Shown: positions 16,956-26,047, counted from the first letter of the stretch. The stretch is DNA of 64,000 bases from Paenibacillus humicola (GCF_028826105.1 NZ_JAQGPL010000001.1:2134501-2198500), one strand, 5' to 3'. The notes: a model not told the origin generated them from the letters alone. Program-made: numbers and translations.

Positions 16956-17866
16956 CGTTTTTCGCGGACGGCGCCGAAATGGCGCTCCACCGTTTCTCTC
17001 ATCGTATCGATAAACGCTTCGGCCGCCTTCGACAGATAGCGGCCTTTGCGGCTTGCGGCGACAAGCGTGCGCGATGGCGACTCGGCGAGCGGCACATAAA
17101 CCGGAGCGAGCTCCGTCCATTTGGCGCGCGTCACCATCTTCGGTACGAACGCGATGCCCATGCCCGCCGCGACAAGCGACTGCACCGTTTCGATATTGCC
17201 GCTTTCGAACACGATGCGCGGCTCGAAGCCGGATTTTCCGCACAGCTCGAGCACGATTTGGCGGAAGCCCTGGCCTTTCTTCAAGATGACGAACGGTTCG
17301 GACGACAGCTCGGCGATCGGCACGGGGAGGCCGCGTTCGGCAAGCGCATGGCCGGGCGGCAGGGCCAGGCAGATTTCCTCCTCGATCAGCGGCTGCCAGG
17401 TTAAGGTCGGCTCCTGCAGCGGGAGCGACAGGAGGCACAGGTCGGTCTGCCCGCTGGCCGTCAGCTGCTCGAGCCGGGACGAGCTGTCCTCCATCAGCAC
17501 GACCTCGATTTCCGGGTATCGCTGCCCGAATACGGGCAGCACGAGCGGCAGCACGTGCGAGCCGGTAATCGGCAGGCTGCCGACGACAAGCCTTCCTTTT
17601 CGCATATGGGCGAGGTCGTCCAGCTCCTGTTTCAGCTGCTCGACGCTGTCGAGTATCGTCTGCGCTTTCTCGACGAAGACGGAGCCGGCGTGCGTCAGCT
17701 CGACCGAATTGGTCGTACGGCGGAAAAGCAGGACGCCGATCTCCTTCTCCAGCTTGGAAAGCTGCTGGCTGAGAGACGGCTGGGCGATATGCAGCTTCTC
17801 GGCCGCGCGCGAAAAATTTTTTTCGGCTGCGATTTGAATGACGTACTGCAGTTGGCGGAATTCCAT
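16949..17866 (-). CDS. LysR family regulator, divergent from leuCD
   Basis: 305 residues starting MEFRQLQYV, with CTAGGAGG 6 bases upstream; the extra 14 residues of the longer frame have no ribosome binding site. Residues 1-60 are the LysR helix-turn-helix (NFSRAAEKLHIAQPSLSQQL), residues 90-300 the periplasmic-binding-like effector domain. It is divergent from leuC with a 162-base shared region holding a palindromic LysR-type box, so it very likely controls leuCD. The ligand is unknown; 2-isopropylmalate would be a reasonable guess by analogy with other leu regulators. Confidence 0.88.
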   Translation of the reverse strand: MEFRQLQYVIQIAAEKNFSRAAEKLHIAQPSLSQQLSKLEKEIGVLLFRRTTNSVELTHAGSVFVEKAQTILDSVEQLKQELDDLAHMRKGRLVVGSLPITGSHVLPLVLPVFGQRYPEIEVVLMEDSSSRLEQLTASGQTDLCLLSLPLQEPTLTWQPLIEEEICLALPPGHALAERGLPVPIAELSSEPFVILKKGQGFRQIVLELCGKSGFEPRIVFESGNIETVQSLVAAGMGIAFVPKMVTRAKWTELAPVYVPLAESPSRTLVAASRKGRYLSKAAEAFIDTMRETVERHFGAVREKRQ

Positions 17867-17905
17867 GCGGCGCCTCCTAGTAAGCGTTTGTTCCGAAACG
17901 GCCTT

Positions 17906-17922
17906 CATAGGTCATACCTATG
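17906..17922. promoter_or_regulatory. LysR operator between the LysR gene and leuC
   Basis: CATAGGTCATACCTATG is a perfect inverted repeat (seven-base arms, three-base centre) and contains the T-N11-A core expected for LysR regulators. Its centre lies near -65 relative to the start site predicted from the leuC promoter, which is the canonical recognition-site position. Confidence 0.72.
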
Positions 17923-17942
17923 GCTTTTATAGAAATTATATC

Positions 17943-17972
17943 TTGGTTCAATGAAGAAAGAAATGCTATGAT
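17943..17972 (+). promoter_or_regulatory. Candidate leuCD promoter
   Basis: TTGGTT (17943-17948), 18-base spacer, TATGAT (17967-17972). It is weak at -35, consistent with an activator-dependent promoter. It lies 57 bases before leuC and 20 bases after the LysR box. Confidence 0.55.
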
Positions 17973-18028
17973 GTTTGTATCGATTTTACTAGAGCACGAC
18001 GAATTGAACTTATGGGGTGACTTTTTCG

Positions 18029-19447
18029 ATGGCGAAAACAATGTTTGAAAAGATTTGGGACAATCATGTCATTCATGCCGAAGCCGGCAAACCGAGCATT
18101 TTGTACATCGACCTTCATCTCGTGCACGAGGTGACGTCTCCGCAGGCGTTCGAAGGGCTGCGCTTGACGGGCCGCAAGGTTCGCCGTTCGGACCTGACGT
18201 TCGCGACGATGGACCATAACGTGCCGACGAAGGACCGGTTCAACATTACCGATCCGATCTCGAAGCAGCAGGTCGACACGCTGACGAAAAACTGTGAGGA
18301 TTTCGGCGTAAAGCTGTTCGATTTGAACAACATCGATCAGGGGGTTGTCCACGTGATGGGGCCTGAGCTCGGCCTCACGCATCCGGGCAAAACGATTGTT
18401 TGCGGCGACAGCCACACCTCCACGCACGGCGCGTTCGGCGCGTTGGCGTTCGGCATCGGCACCTCCGAGGTCGAGCACGTGCTGGCGACGCAGTGTCTGC
18501 AGCAGGCGAAGCCGAAAACGATGGAAGTTCGTTTCGTCGGCAAGCGCAAGCCGGGCGTAACGGCGAAGGACCTTATCCTCGGCGTCATCGCCAAATACGG
18601 CACCGATTTCGCAACGGGCTACGTGCTCGAATATACAGGCGAAGCGATCCGTTCACTTTCGATGGAAGAGCGCATGACGGTGTGCAACATGTCGATCGAA
18701 GGCGGCGCGCGCGCCGGCCTGATCGCTCCGGATGCCACGACATACGAATATCTCCGCGGCCGCGAATACGCGCCGAAAGAGGAAGCGTTCGACCGCGCCG
18801 TCGAGATATGGTCGCAGCTTGCGACCGACGAAGGCGCCGCCTACGACAAAGTCGTCGAATTCGACGTCGATTCGCTCATTCCTCAAGTCACGTGGGGCAC
18901 GAGCCCGGGCATGGGTGCCGACATCACGGGGAACGTGCCGAATCCGGCCGATATGGCGACGGAGAACGAGCGCAAGGCCGCCGAGAAGGCGCTGGAATAT
19001 ATGGGGCTGACGCCCGGCACGCCGATGAGCGAAATCGGAATCGATTATGTCTTTATCGGCTCCTGCACGAACGGCCGGATCGAAGACCTTCGCGCCGCCG
19101 CGGAAGTGGCAAAGGGCTATAAGGTCGACAGCCGCGTGACGGCGATCGTCGTTCCCGGATCGGGTCGCGTCAAGCTTCAGGCCGAAAAAGAAGGCCTCGA
19201 TAAAATCTTCGTCGAAGCGGGCTTCGAATGGCGCGACGCCGGCTGCTCGATGTGCCTGGCGATGAATCCGGACGTTCTGCAGCCCGGGCAGCGCTGCGCG
19301 TCGACGTCCAACCGGAACTTCGAAGGACGTCAGGGCCGCGGAGGACGTACGCATCTCGTATCGCCGGCCATGGCTGCCGCAGCGGCGATCAAAGGCAAAT
19401 TTACGGACGTGCGCGGCTGGACCTTCAAAACCGAAGTGATGAGCTGA
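18029..19447 (+). CDS. leuC: 3-isopropylmalate dehydratase large subunit LeuC
   Basis: 472 residues from [18 protein letters not shown] upstream at 18014-18020. Aconitase family: substrate and cluster motifs include [21 protein letters not shown], and the three [4Fe-4S] ligands Cys in IGSCTNGR and [11 protein letters not shown]. With LeuD it isomerises 2-isopropylmalate to 3-isopropylmalate in leucine synthesis. leuD follows after 54 bases; leuA and leuB are not adjacent in this window. Divergent LysR gene probably regulates it. Confidence 0.97.
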   Translation: MAKTMFEKIWDNHVIHAEAGKPSILYIDLHLVHEVTSPQAFEGLRLTGRKVRRSDLTFATMDHNVPTKDRFNITDPISKQQVDTLTKNCEDFGVKLFDLNNIDQGVVHVMGPELGLTHPGKTIVCGDSHTSTHGAFGALAFGIGTSEVEHVLATQCLQQAKPKTMEVRFVGKRKPGVTAKDLILGVIAKYGTDFATGYVLEYTGEAIRSLSMEERMTVCNMSIEGGARAGLIAPDATTYEYLRGREYAPKEEAFDRAVEIWSQLATDEGAAYDKVVEFDVDSLIPQVTWGTSPGMGADITGNVPNPADMATENERKAAEKALEYMGLTPGTPMSEIGIDYVFIGSCTNGRIEDLRAAAEVAKGYKVDSRVTAIVVPGSGRVKLQAEKEGLDKIFVEAGFEWRDAGCSMCLAMNPDVLQPGQRCASTSNRNFEGRQGRGGRTHLVSPAMAAAAAIKGKFTDVRGWTFKTEVMS

Positions 19448-19501
19448 TCCCTGCGCGCTGAAGCAGATAACGACAGGCAACCCGAGAGGAGTTCGAATCA
19501 A

Positions 19502-20095
19502 ATGGAAGCATTCAAAAAGCTGACGGGGCTTGTCGCCCCGGTTGACCGTGTAAACGTCGATACGGACGCGATTATTCCGAAACAATTTCTGAAGCGCATC
19601 GAGCGCAGCGGCTTCGGCCAATTTCTGTTTTTCGAGTGGCGGTGGGACGAAAAGGGGAACGAAATTGCCGATTTCAGCCTCAACCAGCCGCGCTATAAAG
19701 GCGCTTCGGTGCTGATTTCCCGCGCGAATTTCGGCTGCGGCTCCTCCCGCGAGCACGCGCCGTGGGCGATTCTCGACTACGGCTTCAAGGTTGTGATCGC
19801 ACCGTCTTTCGCCGATATTTTCTATAACAACTGCTTCAAGAACGGAATCCTGCCGATTCGTTTGAGCGAAGAACAGGTGGAAGAGCTGTTCCAGCGCACG
19901 GCAGCGAACGAAGGCTACGAGCTGACGGTCGACCTGGAAAACAACAAAATCAACGACGGCGCGGGACTCGAGATCTCGTTCGACCTTGACGAGCACCGCC
20001 GCCAGTTTTTGCTGCTCGGTCTGGACGACATCGGCCTGACGCTTCAGCACGAGGACAAAATCTCCGCGTACGAAGCCAGCCGCGTTGCGTTCTGA
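19502..20095 (+). CDS. leuD: 3-isopropylmalate dehydratase small subunit LeuD
   Basis: 197 residues, usual LeuD length, start ATG at 19502 after GAGAGGAG. Swivelling-domain motifs: [13 protein letters not shown] near residue 22, [13 protein letters not shown] near residue 80 and [12 protein letters not shown]. It partners LeuC. A strong terminator follows within 20 bases, so the transcript is leuCD only. Confidence 0.97.
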   Translation: MEAFKKLTGLVAPVDRVNVDTDAIIPKQFLKRIERSGFGQFLFFEWRWDEKGNEIADFSLNQPRYKGASVLISRANFGCGSSREHAPWAILDYGFKVVIAPSFADIFYNNCFKNGILPIRLSEEQVEELFQRTAANEGYELTVDLENNKINDGAGLEISFDLDEHRRQFLLLGLDDIGLTLQHEDKISAYEASRVAF

Positions 20096-20112
20096 TCCGA
20101 TTCAAGCCGCAG

Positions 20113-20140
20113 GCCCCGGCATTCGCCGGGGCTTTTTTTT
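20113..20140 (+). terminator. Intrinsic terminator after leuD
   Basis: GCCCCGGC, ATTC loop, GCCGGGGC, then eight T residues: a perfect eight-pair GC stem. Confidence 0.92.
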
Positions 20141-20263
20141 GTGCCTGGGCGGGGAGTAACAATTTTCCTCAAATCGCAACTTTTTCTGACATGGCGCGTC
20201 TATATAAATATGTGTTGGCACCCTGCGCGAATGCCCGCGAAAAACCAGTCATCGAGGTGAATG

Positions 20264-21817
20264 ATGAAGAAGTTTGTAACCGCTGTAATGCTGCTATTCC
20301 TGCTCTTTTCCATCTTTCCGTCCCTTGTCGCCGGCGCAGCGGCCCCCCCTACGCCGGCGCTCTATTTGAACGGCAAGCCGCTGCAATCGTCCGCCGAGCC
20401 TATGCTGATCGGACAAACAACCTTTGTGCCGATCCGCACCATCTCCGAAGGACTCGGCTTCAGCGTCGGGTGGAAATCGCCGAACGTCACCATTTTTAAC
20501 GGCGAGACGAGCATGCAGCTGACAATCAGCAGCAAAACCGCACTTGTCGACGGCCAGAAGGCAGCGCTGAGCGCGCCGCCGGTCATCAAGCAGTCGCTCA
20601 CGCTTGTTCCGCTTCGTTTTGTCGGTGAACAATTCGGTCTCAGCGTTTACTGGGATCAACAAACCAAATCGGTGTTTTTGTATCAGAAAGCGGCATCGCC
20701 ACCCGCAGCGGGAGCAGGCGGGAGCAATACATCGCCGGGGGCTCCAAACGACTCGTCCTCGAACGGGAATTCTTCGGTACCGGGCGGCGGGTCCGATTCG
20801 GGCTCCGGAACGAACGGCGGCACCTCAGTTCCCGCAGACGGCAGCGGCGGCGGAAATGCTGACGTCCCGGATGCAAACGGGGATACCGTACAGCTCAAAG
20901 GGATTCAATATGACGGGCTGAGCAGCGTCTATTTGCCTTATGCCGGCGATGCGCCCCAAGTCAAAACGCAGGTGCTGACGAATCCGGACCGGCTCGTCAT
21001 CGATCTGCCGGATACGGCGTTTGCCGCGGATTTTTCGCCAAGCTTCACGATGACCGGCACGCTGATGGGGCAAATCCTGATCGATTCCCATCCGACTTTG
21101 AAGGGGATTCGGTATTCGCTTTATTCGGACAACCCTTCGACCATCCGCGTCGTGTTCGACTTGTCGGCGCCGACCCAATATAACGTCGTGAACGATAACG
21201 GCGCGCTGCGCGTCGATCTGCTCGGCGCAACGGGACCGGCGACGCCTCCGGTCGTGCCGGCTTCGGACAAGCCCCCCGGGGCTTATAAAATCGTGATCGA
21301 CCCCGGACACGGAGGCAAGGATCCCGGCGCGCTGGCTGTGAACGGCCGCAACGAGAAGGAATATAATTTGGCGCTCGCGCTCAAGGTGAAGGCGCTGCTC
21401 GACAAGGAACCGATGCTCCAGGGCTACCTGACAAGAACGGACGACACGTTCGTCGAGCTGGACGACCGGGCGAAATTCGCGAACGATTTGAAAGCGGACG
21501 TATTTATTTCGCTTCATGGCAATTCGATCGACAAATCAAGCGTATCCGGATCGGAAACGTATTACTGCCGTCCCGACAGCGTTAATTTGGCGAATATCAT
21601 GCAAAAGCATCTTGTCATGGGGACCGGATTCCCGGACCGCAGCGTGCGCCAGGCCAATTTTGTCGTCATCAAAAAAACGACGATGCCGGCCGTCCTGCTC
21701 GAATCGGGCTACCTGACCAATCCCGGCGACGCGTCGGTTATGTTCGACGATGCGAAGCAGGAGAAAATCGCCGAACAAATCGTCGCGGGCATTAAAGAAT
21801 ATTTAAACCTGACCTAG
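20264..21817 (+). CDS. N-acetylmuramoyl-L-alanine amidase with copper-amine-oxidase-like and AMIN domains
   Basis: 517 residues from the second of two adjacent ATGs (20261 and 20264), chosen for spacing from GAGGTGA. Signal peptide residues 1-27. Residues about 30-145 form a copper-amine-oxidase N-terminal-like domain (LYLNGKPL, FVPIRTISEGLGF, LVPLRFVGEQFG). A Ser/Gly/Asn-rich linker spans 150-205. Residues 208-315 are an AMIN domain. Residues about 335-515 are an Amidase_3 catalytic domain with zinc ligands in IDPGHGGKDPGA, the Glu of GRNEKEYNL, the His of ISLHGNS and the catalytic Glu in LLESGYLTN. It cleaves peptide from glycan in peptidoglycan, outside the membrane; AMIN and linker suggest wall targeting. 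It begins a three-gene surface cluster. Confidence 0.93.
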   Translation: MKKFVTAVMLLFLLFSIFPSLVAGAAAPPTPALYLNGKPLQSSAEPMLIGQTTFVPIRTISEGLGFSVGWKSPNVTIFNGETSMQLTISSKTALVDGQKAALSAPPVIKQSLTLVPLRFVGEQFGLSVYWDQQTKSVFLYQKAASPPAAGAGGSNTSPGAPNDSSSNGNSSVPGGGSDSGSGTNGGTSVPADGSGGGNADVPDANGDTVQLKGIQYDGLSSVYLPYAGDAPQVKTQVLTNPDRLVIDLPDTAFAADFSPSFTMTGTLMGQILIDSHPTLKGIRYSLYSDNPSTIRVVFDLSAPTQYNVVNDNGALRVDLLGATGPATPPVVPASDKPPGAYKIVIDPGHGGKDPGALAVNGRNEKEYNLALALKVKALLDKEPMLQGYLTRTDDTFVELDDRAKFANDLKADVFISLHGNSIDKSSVSGSETYYCRPDSVNLANIMQKHLVMGTGFPDRSVRQANFVVIKKTTMPAVLLESGYLTNPGDASVMFDDAKQEKIAEQIVAGIKEYLNLT

Positions 21818-21827
21818 GAGGATGCCC

Positions 21828-22370
21828 ATGAAACACCAAGCGACTCCCCGCTTCCTTCTGGCCGCGGCAGCTCTGGTGATCGCGGCGGCGCTTGCCGGCT
21901 GCGGGACGAAAGAAGGTGCGAAGCCGCTGGCGGGCGCAGAATCGACGCAGCAGAGGAGCGGAGCCGGGGAGGGGACGGCCGACAAATCCGAGCAGATCAG
22001 CGTCTATTTCACCGATGACGATTTGACCGATCTGAAAGAGCAGAAGGCGGAAATCCGCTTTGCGGATGACAAGACGAAGCTTGAAGCAGCCTTCGCCGCC
22101 CTTCAGGCGAGCCCGACCGACCTCATTTCCCTTTGGAAGCACGTTCAGCTGCTGAGCGTCAAAATCGAAGACGGCGCGGCTGTGTTCGATCTCCATTTGC
22201 CGAACGAAGCCCGTCTCGGCGCGCCGGGAGAAGATTTGGCGCTTCAAGCGATCGAGAAAACGATGTTTCAGTTCGACGATGTCAAATCGATCGATCTCCT
22301 CGTCGACGGAGCGAAAGTCGACAGCCTGATGGGACACGACGAATTGGACCATCCGATTATGAAACCGTAA
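21828..22370 (+). CDS. GerMN-domain lipoprotein
   Basis: 180 residues from ATG 21828, six bases after TAGGAGG; an ATG at 21822 is too close to that site. Residues 1-25 are a lipoprotein signal with lipobox LAGC (Cys25). After an Ala/Gly/Glu linker, residues 50-175 resemble the GerMN (sporulation/spore germination) domain: ISVYFTDDDL, a helix, then AVFDLHLPNEA and FQFDDVKSIDLLVDGA. GerMN proteins act at the cell surface in sporulation, GerM in the SpoIIIA-SpoIIQ connection. It is separated by 10 bases from the amidase, so they are cotranscribed. Exact role is unknown. Confidence 0.78.
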   Translation: MKHQATPRFLLAAAALVIAAALAGCGTKEGAKPLAGAESTQQRSGAGEGTADKSEQISVYFTDDDLTDLKEQKAEIRFADDKTKLEAAFAALQASPTDLISLWKHVQLLSVKIEDGAAVFDLHLPNEARLGAPGEDLALQAIEKTMFQFDDVKSIDLLVDGAKVDSLMGHDELDHPIMKP

Positions 22371-22385
22371 AGGGGAGCTTAACGC

Positions 22386-25085
22386 ATGCAGCACAGCAAA
22401 TGGTTCAAAACGGCGGCGGCAGCCGTCGTTTTCTCACTTCTTTCGGGCGGCGTTATCGCCGGCGTTCCGTCCGCTTCGGCAGCCGCCGCAGGAGGGTTTA
22501 CCGACGTGCCAGCCAGCCACTGGGCCGCGAAGCCGATTCTTAAGCTTTCGCTGCAAGGTATCGTGCAGGGGAACAACGGAAAATTTATGCCGAACGACAA
22601 CATTACCCAGCAGGAAGCGATCACGATGGTGCTCCGCTTCATGGACAAGGAAGCCGACGTCCAGCAGGATAATGCCATCGTTTTTCCGGACTCGTTCAAG
22701 GTCGACAATTTTTTCAAACCGTACGTCGTGCTCGCGCTGCAGCTTAACCTGATCGACCAGAACACGGAATTCAAGCTCGCCGAACAAAATCCGTCTTCTC
22801 CATGGGGCGAGCGCAAGGCGTCCCGGGAGTGGATCACGAAGCTGATCGTACGGGCAATCGGCCAGACGTCGCTGGCGGACAGCCTGGCGGCGTCGCCGGC
22901 AGCTTTCTCCGACAAAGGCAAAATCGACGACGGTTATGCAGGCTATATCAACGCCGCCGTTTCGCTGAAGCTCGTTAACGGCGTAACGCCGGATACGTTC
23001 GAGCCGCAAAGCCCGATCACGAGGGCGGCCATGGCGACGCTGCTCAGCCGGGCGGAAAGCCAGTACCCGGTTCAATATCCGGGCGAGACGACTGGCGTCC
23101 TTTCCGGCGAAGACGAAAACTCCGTTTCCGTGTACGCGAATAGCGCGGAAACGTCTTTTGACGTTGCGGACGACACGTATGTATACCGCTACGATTCGGA
23201 TAAACCGACGACTCTCGACAAGCTTGATCCAAATACGAAGGTTGACGTTATCGCAAACGGGAACCAGGCGCTGTATATCGAGCAGCTTGACGGAGAACAG
23301 CAGGTCAAAAAAATAGACGGCACCTTCGACCGCATCGTACCGAGCGAGAACAAGCTGTGGATGTGGGTCGGCGATGAGCCGGTTTCCGTTATTTACGACA
23401 GCAAGCTGACGGCAACGGACGCATCCGGCGCCTCCATTCCGCTCTCTTCCCTCGTGAAGGACAGCAATATCGAGGTGCAGCAGGACACTTACCGTCCGCA
23501 GCCGCAGGCCGTTGCTGTTACCGTGCAGTCCGCGCCGGTTAACAAATCGGGTCAAGGCGTCGTGACGGGCGTGGACCAAACGGGCGGCACCGTCACGATT
23601 ACCGATAGCGCCAGCGGAACGGCAGAGACGCTGAACGTCTCGCCGCGGGCGGATATCGTTTGGCAGGGGACGCTGCTGACGGGCGGACTTTCGCAAATTC
23701 AAACCGGCGATACGATTGCGTTCGACGTCGACAACAGCGTCGTGACCCGGATTACGATTCAGATGACGTCGGCCAAAACGATTACCGGCAAGCTCGTCTC
23801 CATCAGCACCGACACGAAGACGGTCAACTATACGAGGGACGGGAGCAGTGCGCTGGAAGCAAAATTTTTGGCGGATGCGGTTACGGTTCAGATCAACGGG
23901 CTGACGGGTACGAGCATCGCCGATCTGTCTGCGGGCGATCAGGTCCAGCTGTCGCTTGACGATCAGGGCAAGGTTTCGTCGATCAAAGTACTGAACCGCC
24001 AGGTCCAGCAGATGAACGGGGCTTCGATCGTCTACTTCGATCCCGATACAAATGCCTTGTTAGTAAATGATGATAATGGAAATGCGCTGGCCGTAACACT
24101 TTCAGACGCGACAAAAATCGATTATAACGGCAACATGCTTACACTGTCAGCGGCGGAAAGCCTATTTACTAAAAACCGTAAAGTTACGATCGGCTTCACG
24201 AACGGCAAGGCGGTCTCCGTCCAGTTCGTCTTCAACTATACCGGCAAGGTCGTTACGCTCGACCGGACGAACAACCAGCTGACGCTTCTGCTGTCGAACG
24301 GCTCGAACTTTACGATTCCTCTGGACAGCTATCCGGCCGTTCAGATTATGGGCAATCCGTCGGCCACGCTGGCCGATGTGAATCCGGGCGATACGGTGAC
24401 GGCGCTGCTTAATGCGACGCAGGATAAAGTATCCGCCATTCAGGTGCAGACCACCGTTCAAGCCCAGATCGCGGCCGTCGATGCGGCTAACAACAAGCTG
24501 ACGCTGAATATCGGCGGTCAAACCTCCGATTGGGCGGCGGGATCGCTGGCGATCACGGATGCGCAGGGCAATCCGATCGCACTGTCGAACCTCGTCGCCG
24601 GACAAACCGGCAGCCTGACGTATACGGGTTCGACGCCGACGTCGTTCCAAACGGTTGCGGTTACGATCGGCAAAATCAACGCGGTGTCGACGAATGCGCT
24701 GACGCTCGCGGACGGCAGCGGAAACACGTCCGTTCTGCCGCTTGGAACGGCCTATACGGTTAATAAAAACGGCGTTACCGGCAATTCGGCTTCCGCGCTT
24801 CAAAGCGGAGACTGGGTTGAGGTTCATCAAGATGCCGGAGGCCAGACGGTCGTAACGGCCATTGCCGGTTTGTCCAAAAAGTTTTGGAAATACGATACGG
24901 CTAGCGGCGTGTTATCGGTCCAGCGCGCGAACCTGAACGACTCGGATTACCAGTACAAGACGACGGCGGCGACGAAATATACGCAGGGCAATGCCGCCAT
25001 TTCGGTCAGCCAGCTGATGAGCGGCGACAGTGTGACGCTTTATGTCTATAACGGCGTTGTGCTGGAAGTCGTAAAGTCGTCTTAA
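22386..25085 (+). CDS. S-layer homology domain surface protein
   Basis: 899 residues, ATG at 22386 with AAAGGGGAG upstream. Signal peptide residues 1-34. Three SLH-like modules follow: residues 36-85 (GGFTDVPASHWAAKPI), a divergent one at about 95-165, and 176-225 (FSDKGKIDDGYAGYIN...ITRAAMATLLSRAE). SLH modules bind pyruvylated wall polysaccharide. The rest, about 650 residues, is Thr/Val/Asp-rich, apparently repeated small beta domains (VVTGVDQTGGTVTIT, KVVTLDRTNNQLTL, QIAAVDAANNKLTL), fitting an extended fibrous surface protein. Bases 24050-24180 are AT-richer than their surroundings. Function beyond the envelope is unknown. Confidence 0.88.
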   Translation: MQHSKWFKTAAAAVVFSLLSGGVIAGVPSASAAAAGGFTDVPASHWAAKPILKLSLQGIVQGNNGKFMPNDNITQQEAITMVLRFMDKEADVQQDNAIVFPDSFKVDNFFKPYVVLALQLNLIDQNTEFKLAEQNPSSPWGERKASREWITKLIVRAIGQTSLADSLAASPAAFSDKGKIDDGYAGYINAAVSLKLVNGVTPDTFEPQSPITRAAMATLLSRAESQYPVQYPGETTGVLSGEDENSVSVYANSAETSFDVADDTYVYRYDSDKPTTLDKLDPNTKVDVIANGNQALYIEQLDGEQQVKKIDGTFDRIVPSENKLWMWVGDEPVSVIYDSKLTATDASGASIPLSSLVKDSNIEVQQDTYRPQPQAVAVTVQSAPVNKSGQGVVTGVDQTGGTVTITDSASGTAETLNVSPRADIVWQGTLLTGGLSQIQTGDTIAFDVDNSVVTRITIQMTSAKTITGKLVSISTDTKTVNYTRDGSSALEAKFLADAVTVQINGLTGTSIADLSAGDQVQLSLDDQGKVSSIKVLNRQVQQMNGASIVYFDPDTNALLVNDDNGNALAVTLSDATKIDYNGNMLTLSAAESLFTKNRKVTIGFTNGKAVSVQFVFNYTGKVVTLDRTNNQLTLLLSNGSNFTIPLDSYPAVQIMGNPSATLADVNPGDTVTALLNATQDKVSAIQVQTTVQAQIAAVDAANNKLTLNIGGQTSDWAAGSLAITDAQGNPIALSNLVAGQTGSLTYTGSTPTSFQTVAVTIGKINAVSTNALTLADGSGNTSVLPLGTAYTVNKNGVTGNSASALQSGDWVEVHQDAGGQTVVTAIAGLSKKFWKYDTASGVLSVQRANLNDSDYQYKTTAATKYTQGNAAISVSQLMSGDSVTLYVYNGVVLEVVKSS

Positions 25086-25094
25086 CCGGCAGGC

Positions 25095-25154
25095 AGAAAA
25101 AAGGGACTGGCATGAGCAGCCAAGTGCGGCTCGTGCAGTCCCTTTTTGATTTTG
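25095..25154 (+). terminator. Terminator after the SLH protein gene
   Basis: AAAAAAGGGACTG pairs with CAGTCCCTTTTTG, with an inner GCATGAGC/GCTCGTGC stem, then TTTTGATTTT. It can also act for the minus-strand transcript of the IscA-like gene. Confidence 0.88.
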
Positions 25155-25253
25155 GCACGATATTATTTGGAACTTACTTCGATCCAATTCGCGCAAGTGT
25201 GAAACCGCCGGCGCCAAGGACGGCATAAGCGAGGATGGCTTGCGGGTCTTGAC

Positions 25254-25541
25254 TTAGACCAGTTCATACCGGATATCTTCGAAGCTTTCGTCATAATGGA
25301 CGTGCAGCTCTTTTTCTTCCAAATACCAGACATTGTCTTCTTCGATATAAAACAAAATTCCTTCCACGACCTGCTTCAGCGCCGGCGACCGGGGCGTATC
25401 CTTCATCACCCCGAGCGAAAAGCCCGGCTGAACGCTGCCGTGACCGCCCAAGCGGACAAAAAAGCGCAGGCTGTCGCCCTCGCACAGCTCCATTTCCTGC
25501 TTGTACCAGCGCGCAGCCGGCTGCGCAACCACAATTTTCAT
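25254..25541 (-). CDS. HesB/IscA-like (YneR-type) iron-sulfur biosynthesis family protein
   Basis: 95 residues from MKIVVAQPAARW; GAGGAGG lies 5 bases upstream. The longer frame upstream only reads through repeat DNA. It resembles the small HesB-like YneR proteins of Bacillales (AARWYKQEMEL, SLRFFVRLGG, SVQPGFSLGV, VWYLEEKELHVHYD). The Cys residues that bind iron-sulfur in genuine A-type carriers are absent except one near residue 22, so an IscA-like fold without the canonical Cys ligands is likely. Expression is probably governed by a cre-containing promoter about 390 bases upstream and by five repeat copies in the leader. Confidence 0.8.
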   Translation of the reverse strand: MKIVVAQPAARWYKQEMELCEGDSLRFFVRLGGHGSVQPGFSLGVMKDTPRSPALKQVVEGILFYIEEDNVWYLEEKELHVHYDESFEDIRYELV

Positions 25542-25554
25542 ACACGCCCTCCTC

Positions 25555-25887
25555 AAAGTTTTGTGAAGCGAACGCTTCAAAGAACGACTTCGCAGCAAAA
25601 CTGGCTTCGGAAGCATAGGCTAAAGTTTTGTGAAGCGAACGCTTCAAAGAACGACTTCGCAGCAAAACTGGCTTCGGAAGCGTAGGCTAAAGTTTTGTGA
25701 AGCGAACGCTTCAAAGAACGACTTCGCAGCAAAACTGGCTTCGGAAGCATAGGCTTAAGTTTTGTGAAGCGGCCTCTTCCAAGAAACGACTTCGCAGCAA
25801 AACTGGCTTCGGAAGCATAGGCTTAAGTTTTGTGAAGCGAACGCTTCAAAGAACGACTTCGCAGCAAAACGGGCTTCGGAAGCACGG
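25555..25887. repeat. Five tandem 67-68 base repeats in the leader of the IscA-like gene
   Basis: Units begin at 25555, 25622, 25689, 25756 and 25824. Units 1-3 are nearly identical, unit 4 differs mainly at the sequence following GTGAAGCG, and unit 5 is truncated at its outer edge. Each unit contains inverted pairs: GTTTTG with CAAAAC enclosing TGAAGCG/CGCTTCA, and the self-complementary GCTTCGGAAGC. The inner edge of unit 1 abuts the GAGGAGG ribosome binding site of the gene. There are no unique spacers, so it is not a CRISPR array. Confidence 0.96.
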
Positions 25888-25914
25888 ACCAGGGTGTGAG
25901 AATCTGAAAGCAAT

Positions 25915-25929
25915 ATGAAAGCGCTAACA
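25915..25929. promoter_or_regulatory. CcpA cre site
   Basis: ATGAAAGCGCTAACA fits the Bacillus cre consensus WTGNAANCGNWNNCW at every defined position. It lies just downstream of a minus-strand TATAAT (25948-25943), so CcpA would block transcription of the IscA-like gene and its repeat leader in the presence of preferred sugars. Confidence 0.68.
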
Positions 25930-25942
25930 ATGTGCTTTATTC

Positions 25943-25948
25943 ATTATA
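25943..25948 (-). promoter_or_regulatory. Candidate -10 box for the IscA-like gene
   Basis: TATAAT on the minus strand; no good -35 was found at 16-18 bases, though a GC-rich palindrome (AACGCCGCCGGCGTT) occupies the spacer. It would give a leader of about 395 bases that spans all five repeats. Confidence 0.4.
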
Positions 25949-26047
25949 CAACGCCGCCGGCGTTTTGTATGCGGAAAAATTGTTTGCCGTTTCGGTTAAT
26001 TTTCATGAAAAAACGCCCCAAAATCGTTGATTTCGGCTGTTTTTCAG

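Noticed and set aside
25555..25887. CRISPR array
   Set aside because: The copies are directly contiguous with no unique spacers, the period is 67 bases, and no cas gene is present.
25697..25918. Short plus-strand open frame with repeated peptides
   Set aside because: It is only the translation of the 67-base repeats and has no ribosome binding site.
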